Source of the DNA: Paralvinella palmiformis
Lineage: Eukaryota; Annelida; Polychaeta; Terebellida; Alvinellidae
Assembly (NCBI GenBank): GCA_025642065.1
Contig: JAODUP010000352.1
Location: 411,605-475,604, forward strand
Direction of reading: 5' to 3'
Length of the DNA: 64,000 nt
Under the pieces are notes generated by a model, which was given only the letters and a program-made list of their open reading frames with translations, was not told the origin of the DNA and ran no database searches. Every line of letters starts with the position of its first letter. The stretch's first letter is position 1. Shown here piece by piece: positions 60,380 through 64,000 of this stretch. Both the position numbers and the translations under genes were made by a program.

Positions 60380-60585
60380 AGGGTGCCTCCGTGGTCTAAT
60401 TGGTAGCGTGTTGGACAATGGATCACTACCGCCTGAGTTCGAATCTTGGCATGGCCATATTTGAAGGGTGTTTCATCTTTTGAGTTTGCTTCATTACCTT
60501 TGGAGGTCGTTCAGCCCATTTAGCCTACCATGTGCACAAAAGTGGCCATAAAACATCAATCATCACCACCATCATCATCCTAATA
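60380..60585 (+). repeat. SINE family S1, full copy
   Basis: gggtgcctccgtggtctaat head with intact A box, B box gagttcgaatcttgg, body, ctaccatgtgcacaaaagtg, gccataaaacatcaatcatc, then a (CATCAC)/(CATCAT) tail. One of the best preserved S1 copies. Confidence 0.9.
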
Positions 60586-60623
60586 ACTTGATTTATTTGC
60601 ATCTGTCTACGTGCCTTTAAAAT

Positions 60624-60812
60624 GGAGGGCATCTCCGAGGTCTAACTGGTAACCCAGTTGGCCACAGACCGATAGCATCTGGGTACAAACTGTGGCTGGG
60701 TGATGTCAGAAGAGTGTTTCATCTTTCACTCCGCCTCAATACTTTTGGAGGTTGCTTGGCTCATTACCATACCTTGTGTACAAAAATAACCGTGAAACAG
60801 CAACAACCTGCC
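60624..60812 (+). repeat. SINE family S1, degraded copy
   Basis: ggagggcatctccgaggtct head, gggtacaaactgtgg in place of the B box, gtgtttcatctttcactccg, ttttggaggttgcttggctc, cttgtgtacaaaaataaccg. Confidence 0.75.
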
Positions 60813-61128
60813 TTTAAACAGAAATAAATATTGTTGAAATGAATATGTAATGTACTCCAGGTACTTTCATTATTCATGTTCCTGGTTTATACATGTTTTA
60901 GAGGTGAGGATGGGGGAGTGTTGGAATGAGAGTATTACATACATTTTGATTTATTCATCCAGTTGAATAGTGTGATATCGATAACGACTACCATACCTCT
61001 GGTGTAAATTACAACTGTTATAAATCTGATCTAACTGTAGCACACCAAGTGACAGGACTGTACTAACTAAATTCAACAAACAGGAAACCGTTGACATGCA
61101 ATAACACCCTGCCCATCATTAAATTCAG

Positions 61129-61188
61129 CTTCTGGAGAGAGAACAGAGTTATGATCGGGTGCTGGCATCCATCAATAATACTGACAGG
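61129..61188 (+). pseudogene. NAAA: Amidase exon E, part before the SINE
   Basis: Acceptor aaattcag. Encodes LLEREQSYDRVLASINNTDR. Its last 11 bases (61178-61188) are the left target duplication. Confidence 0.88.
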
Positions 61189-61556
61189 GTTGGTTTTGTT
61201 GTTCGGGGAGAATCCCCAGGCTGTCGCTTAATCAGCACAGCCTCTATGTTGGAGTGGTTGAGAAACCTCCTCCCCCACCACTCACAGGGGAGCAATACGG
61301 AAAGATGGAGCCGAAATACCCCCGAGGGTGATCACTGCCAGAGTGTTTTACGTCCTCAGGGGGTTTTTAACGTCCCCCCTTTATTTTAAATAATTCAGTG
61401 GAGACGGCAGCGCCATTTAACGTGGTCAGCCACCCACGATGTAGTGAGCCGAGAAATTAATCCCTGGAAAAGTTTCGACCTCTTACGGGGTTCGAACCTG
61501 CGACCGTTGGCACCAAGTGCCGACTGCTTAACCGCTAGGCCACCGGAGCTCACTAT
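61189..61556 (-). mobile_element. SINE family S3 inserted in the amidase exon
   Basis: 368 bases on the minus strand: tRNA-like head gagctccggtggcctagcgg with B box gcaggttcgaacccc at the right, body aaatggcgctgccgtctcca, and 3' end gggattctccccgaacaac with an AAC-rich tail at the left. Flanked by the direct repeat atactgacagg at 61178-61188 and 61557-61567. Intact pol III boxes and the perfect duplication suggest a young insertion. Confidence 0.92.
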
Positions 61557-61680
61557 ATACTGACAGGATAGCGCCAGCTTATTATATAGTGGCAGGAACC
61601 AGACCAGAACAAGGTGCCATCATAACTAAGGCTAGATTATATGCTTTTGATGATTGGAAACTGGACACCAATCACAACAG
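61557..61680 (+). pseudogene. NAAA: Amidase exon E, part after the SINE
   Basis: After the repeated atactgacagg the reading frame resumes exactly where it stopped: IAPAYYIVAGTRPEQGAIIT, KARLYAFDDWKLDTNHN. Donor AACAG|GTAAGT. This matches the (A/L)APxYxIxGGxxxxxGxxITR block of the family. Confidence 0.88.
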
Positions 61681-61738
61681 GTAAGTTGTAGTCTAATGTA
61701 GACTGTATTAGTTTGTTGTCAATATGCTTGGATGTCAG

Positions 61739-61853
61739 GTTTTTTTACAGACATATTATTTGTGGTATTATTATATTACATATTATTTGTACAGCACCTT
61801 TGAATGGCTCCTGCTAGTAAGGGCGCTTGATTAAATATACATTATTATTGTTT
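61739..61853 (+). repeat. L2-like LINE tail, second copy
   Basis: About 115 bases nearly identical to 46018-46139 (ttttttacagacatattatt ... gtacagcacctttgaatggc ... agggcgcttgattaaatata). I counted only two or three differences. No LINE coding sequence precedes it. Confidence 0.8.
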
Positions 61854-64000
61854 TGGTAATTTGTAGGAATGAAGCTCCATGGTCTTGTACAAATAACCGA
61901 AAGGTCGTTTCATTTGAACTGTTCTCCAGTTGACATGTTTAAATAAGATAGGTCAGAATCGGTGTTTTCATCTTGGTTCAGTAAAATTTGTTAAACTTTC
62001 AACAATTCATTGTATAACTTTAGGTAAAAAATATCTGGCAACCAAGAAAAGCAATAACACTATAACCGTGACGATTTTATCAATGACGATTTTATCAATA
62101 ATGACTGTCATATAAAAACCAGCCTGGACTTGTCTCACTTTGATATATATTTGTAAGGTGTAAAATGTACGTTGTTGGCTATTTTTGCCTAACCTCCTCC
62201 TCCTGTATTAAAATCACATGATGTGAACATTATTGTTAAACATAACTTCTCACATATACATACATTTCAGTGGTAACACAGAACTAGTTGATTGTTCGTA
62301 CACGTGAACATTAATAATAGCCAAAGTTGCGTATGTGTAACAAACATATCCATTGAATTGAAATAGCAAATGTTTTTCAGTCACTTCTCGTGAAAAACTT
62401 GCTACATTTATTGAAATGAACGAAGTATATACAAATTTTGTTTATGTTATTTATAATGCGTCTAGAACAAAACAAATTTATAGGGTGATTATTCGTGGGG
62501 GCATTTGTTACTGCCTGCATAAATACTAATGAAAATGGCCAAAATTAAAATAATTGTCCCTTCTCATTTATGAGGTATCAGACCACAGCTTAAATGGTGA
62601 AATGCGGATAGTTCAGGACAAACAAATCTCACTGGTTATTATGACCAGTGTGGTGTCCAAGATTACAGTTCATTTGAAATGATACGAATCATGAATTGAA
62701 AGGTTAACACTGCGGTTGATATATCAAAAATACCTGGTACTTAGTTTCATGTGATTTGATGTAACAAAGGCATCGAACAGTGTTTCTTATGATTTAATCA
62801 AACGAACCTCCAGGGCCAGTAACACTTAAAATATTATTTGGCTTGAATTAGTTCAAAAGCACTATATAATAATTTTTCATCGGAAATGGCAAGATACAGA
62901 TGTTACAGTAAACCGTGGATATTGAAAATTACAGCTGGTAGTCATCGTAAACTTTTACCATCGAGTGTTGGTTACATTTGATACACCCTGTCCCCTGTGT
63001 AGGTTTGTTGTTGAAGAATTATGTATTTAATTATAAAATCAAATCCCAGATGTCTTTATTGACAAACACAAATACTACAGTGCTCCTAATTATAACATAT
63101 GACCAACTTTCGCTGCGAGCCATAAATAAAAATGTTCTTAATTAGGAAGTCGGCACAACAATGACTGAACAGTGATGGACTGCTCTGTTGAGTTACTGGT
63201 GACATACATCATTAAAAAGTACTTTGTCGTCATTATTTAATATCGTCAGTGGAAACTGATTTCATGTTTCAGATTCACAGCTACTATTGTTGTTTTAACA
63301 ATTGGAATTGTAGGTAATATCTCTGTATAGTAGAATCTCATTTAAGCAAATTTCGTATTGTATTATAAATGCTGGAATGCAAATTCAACACCATCAGAGA
63401 GAAATCTGAGGCAGTTAACAGATGTGGGGGGGGGGGGTAATACGCCCCACCTGTAACACGATCCATGTTTGTAGTTCTCACAACCTATAGTATATAGATA
63501 GAGGACTCTTGTATTATTATTGTTGTTATTTTCACCATACAACTGTGCTAAAGAACTTCAGGTCAGGGTCGAATCCGTGTTACCTGTGTCTACTGGATGT
63601 TTCATCTGACCAATTTGTTTCCTCAGGGAGTAGCCTGTCAACTGCGATTCTCGAGCATGACAAATACCGAGGCCAAACGATTTATACAAAATAATGTATT
63701 ACGAGATGCTTTATACAGATATGATTTTATATTCATTAATATTCTTGGTTCAGTTTAGGAGCATGCCTATTTACACTCCCTCCTCCTCCTCTCAGTATTG
63801 ACCCATACGATCTGATAGTATCATCAATTCAGCTGGGAGTATAATGTTTGTAGCTGTCAAAGATGGGCCTATAATCTTTAACAATCCACATCACCACTAA
63901 AAACGCGGACTCATTTTATGACTGCATGAATTAGCTTGAGCAGTGTGGAATATCAGTAGTTGCATGATGGTTTTGAAATGTGATCCTCAACGTTCACAGT
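61854..64000. other. Right flank without a recognised gene
   Basis: AT-rich DNA. The C-terminal exons of the amidase (with the ETNYD-type Asn residue and DDRR) were looked for and not seen; they may lie beyond the right edge or be lost. A poly-G run of about 12 stands at 63426. Confidence 0.5.

Larger units (their letters stand above)
56159..61680 (+). pseudogene. NAAA: Disrupted acid-ceramidase/NAAA-type amidase
   Basis: The intact family (NAAA, acid ceramidase ASAH1) hydrolyses fatty-acid amides in the lysosome, using a cysteine exposed by self-cleavage. Exons: 56159-56262, 57414-57477, 57722-57848, 58844-58934 (or -58947), and 61129-61680 with a SINE inside. Seen: LFWNAIPEKFHPPLKYILER, FLPQTYAREIKG; IAAYLDVSDVVLPNIVYDAL; the nucleophile block CTSIVAQDSNGYI (Cys codon 57726-57728), HGRNLDYEFPDALRNLTV; SSSYVGLVGVTTGQTP; EREQSYDRVLASINNTDR, then APAYYIVAGTRPEQGAIITK. 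Phases join through the first four exons. Defects: TAG at 57765-57767 in place of the residue before HGRNLDY, and a 368-bp SINE after NNTDR. The N-terminal exons, the GGWW-type exon between the fourth and fifth, and the C-terminus were not found. NAAA-like rather than ASAH1-like because the HGRN-LTV spacing is short. Confidence 0.88.

Noticed and set aside
60380..60460. tRNA-like sequence
   Set aside because: It has A and B boxes but belongs to the S1 SINE head with the constant body attached; the acceptor stem and anticodon arm do not fold as a true tRNA by eye. The same was decided for the S2-S5 heads.

Overview
This 64 kb window is nuclear DNA from an animal. It is AT-rich, its genes are split by kilobase-scale introns, and it is full of dinucleotide microsatellites, tRNA-headed SINEs and decayed LINE, LTR and DNA transposons. 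The gene models and repeat types suggest a lophotrochozoan invertebrate. A gastropod or other mollusc is my best guess, but the sequence alone does not prove it.

Four host genes can be supported. (1) On the minus strand, 20895 down to 10363, is a nine-exon SLC7-family (LAT-type) amino-acid transporter of 456 residues; all eight junctions were checked for phase. (2) On the plus strand, 29438-39344, is a five-exon RPC7 subunit of RNA polymerase III (POLR3G/POLR3GL) of 207 residues with the typical Gly/Arg start and acidic tail. (3) On the plus strand, 47285-48232, is an intronless type II membrane protein with an FkbM methyltransferase domain (315 residues), clearly richer in GC than its surroundings. 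(4) On the plus strand, 56159-61680, are five exons of an acid-ceramidase/NAAA-type N-terminal-nucleophile amidase. It carries an in-frame TAG in the conserved HGRNLDY block, and a 368-bp SINE with an 11-bp target duplication sits inside another exon, so it reads as a recently broken gene or broken allele.

Layout: 1-10.3 kb is gene-poor and microsatellite-dense, with some CpG-richer stretches. 10.3-21 kb is the transporter. 21-29.4 kb is intergenic, with SINEs, a hAT-like TIR element, an L2-like LINE split by a SINE, and a FLYWCH-type fragment. 29.4-39.4 kb is POLR3G, whose introns hold SINEs, LINE pieces and two abutting tandem duplications. 42.4-46.2 kb holds LINE remnants, then the FkbM gene. 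50.3-55 kb is a nest: a LINE whose RT domain carries a 4 x 70-bp tandem array and is interrupted by a minus-strand Ty3/Gypsy element. 55-61.7 kb holds two TIR elements and the broken amidase. 61.7-64 kb has no recognised gene.

The genes have no evident joint function, as is usual in animal genomes. I found no CRISPR array, operon, rRNA gene or convincing true tRNA gene. The strongest observations are the doubly disrupted amidase, the nested retroelements, the 70-bp array inside an RT domain, a 1-nt frame offset in front of the transporter start, and a possible poison exon in the transporter.
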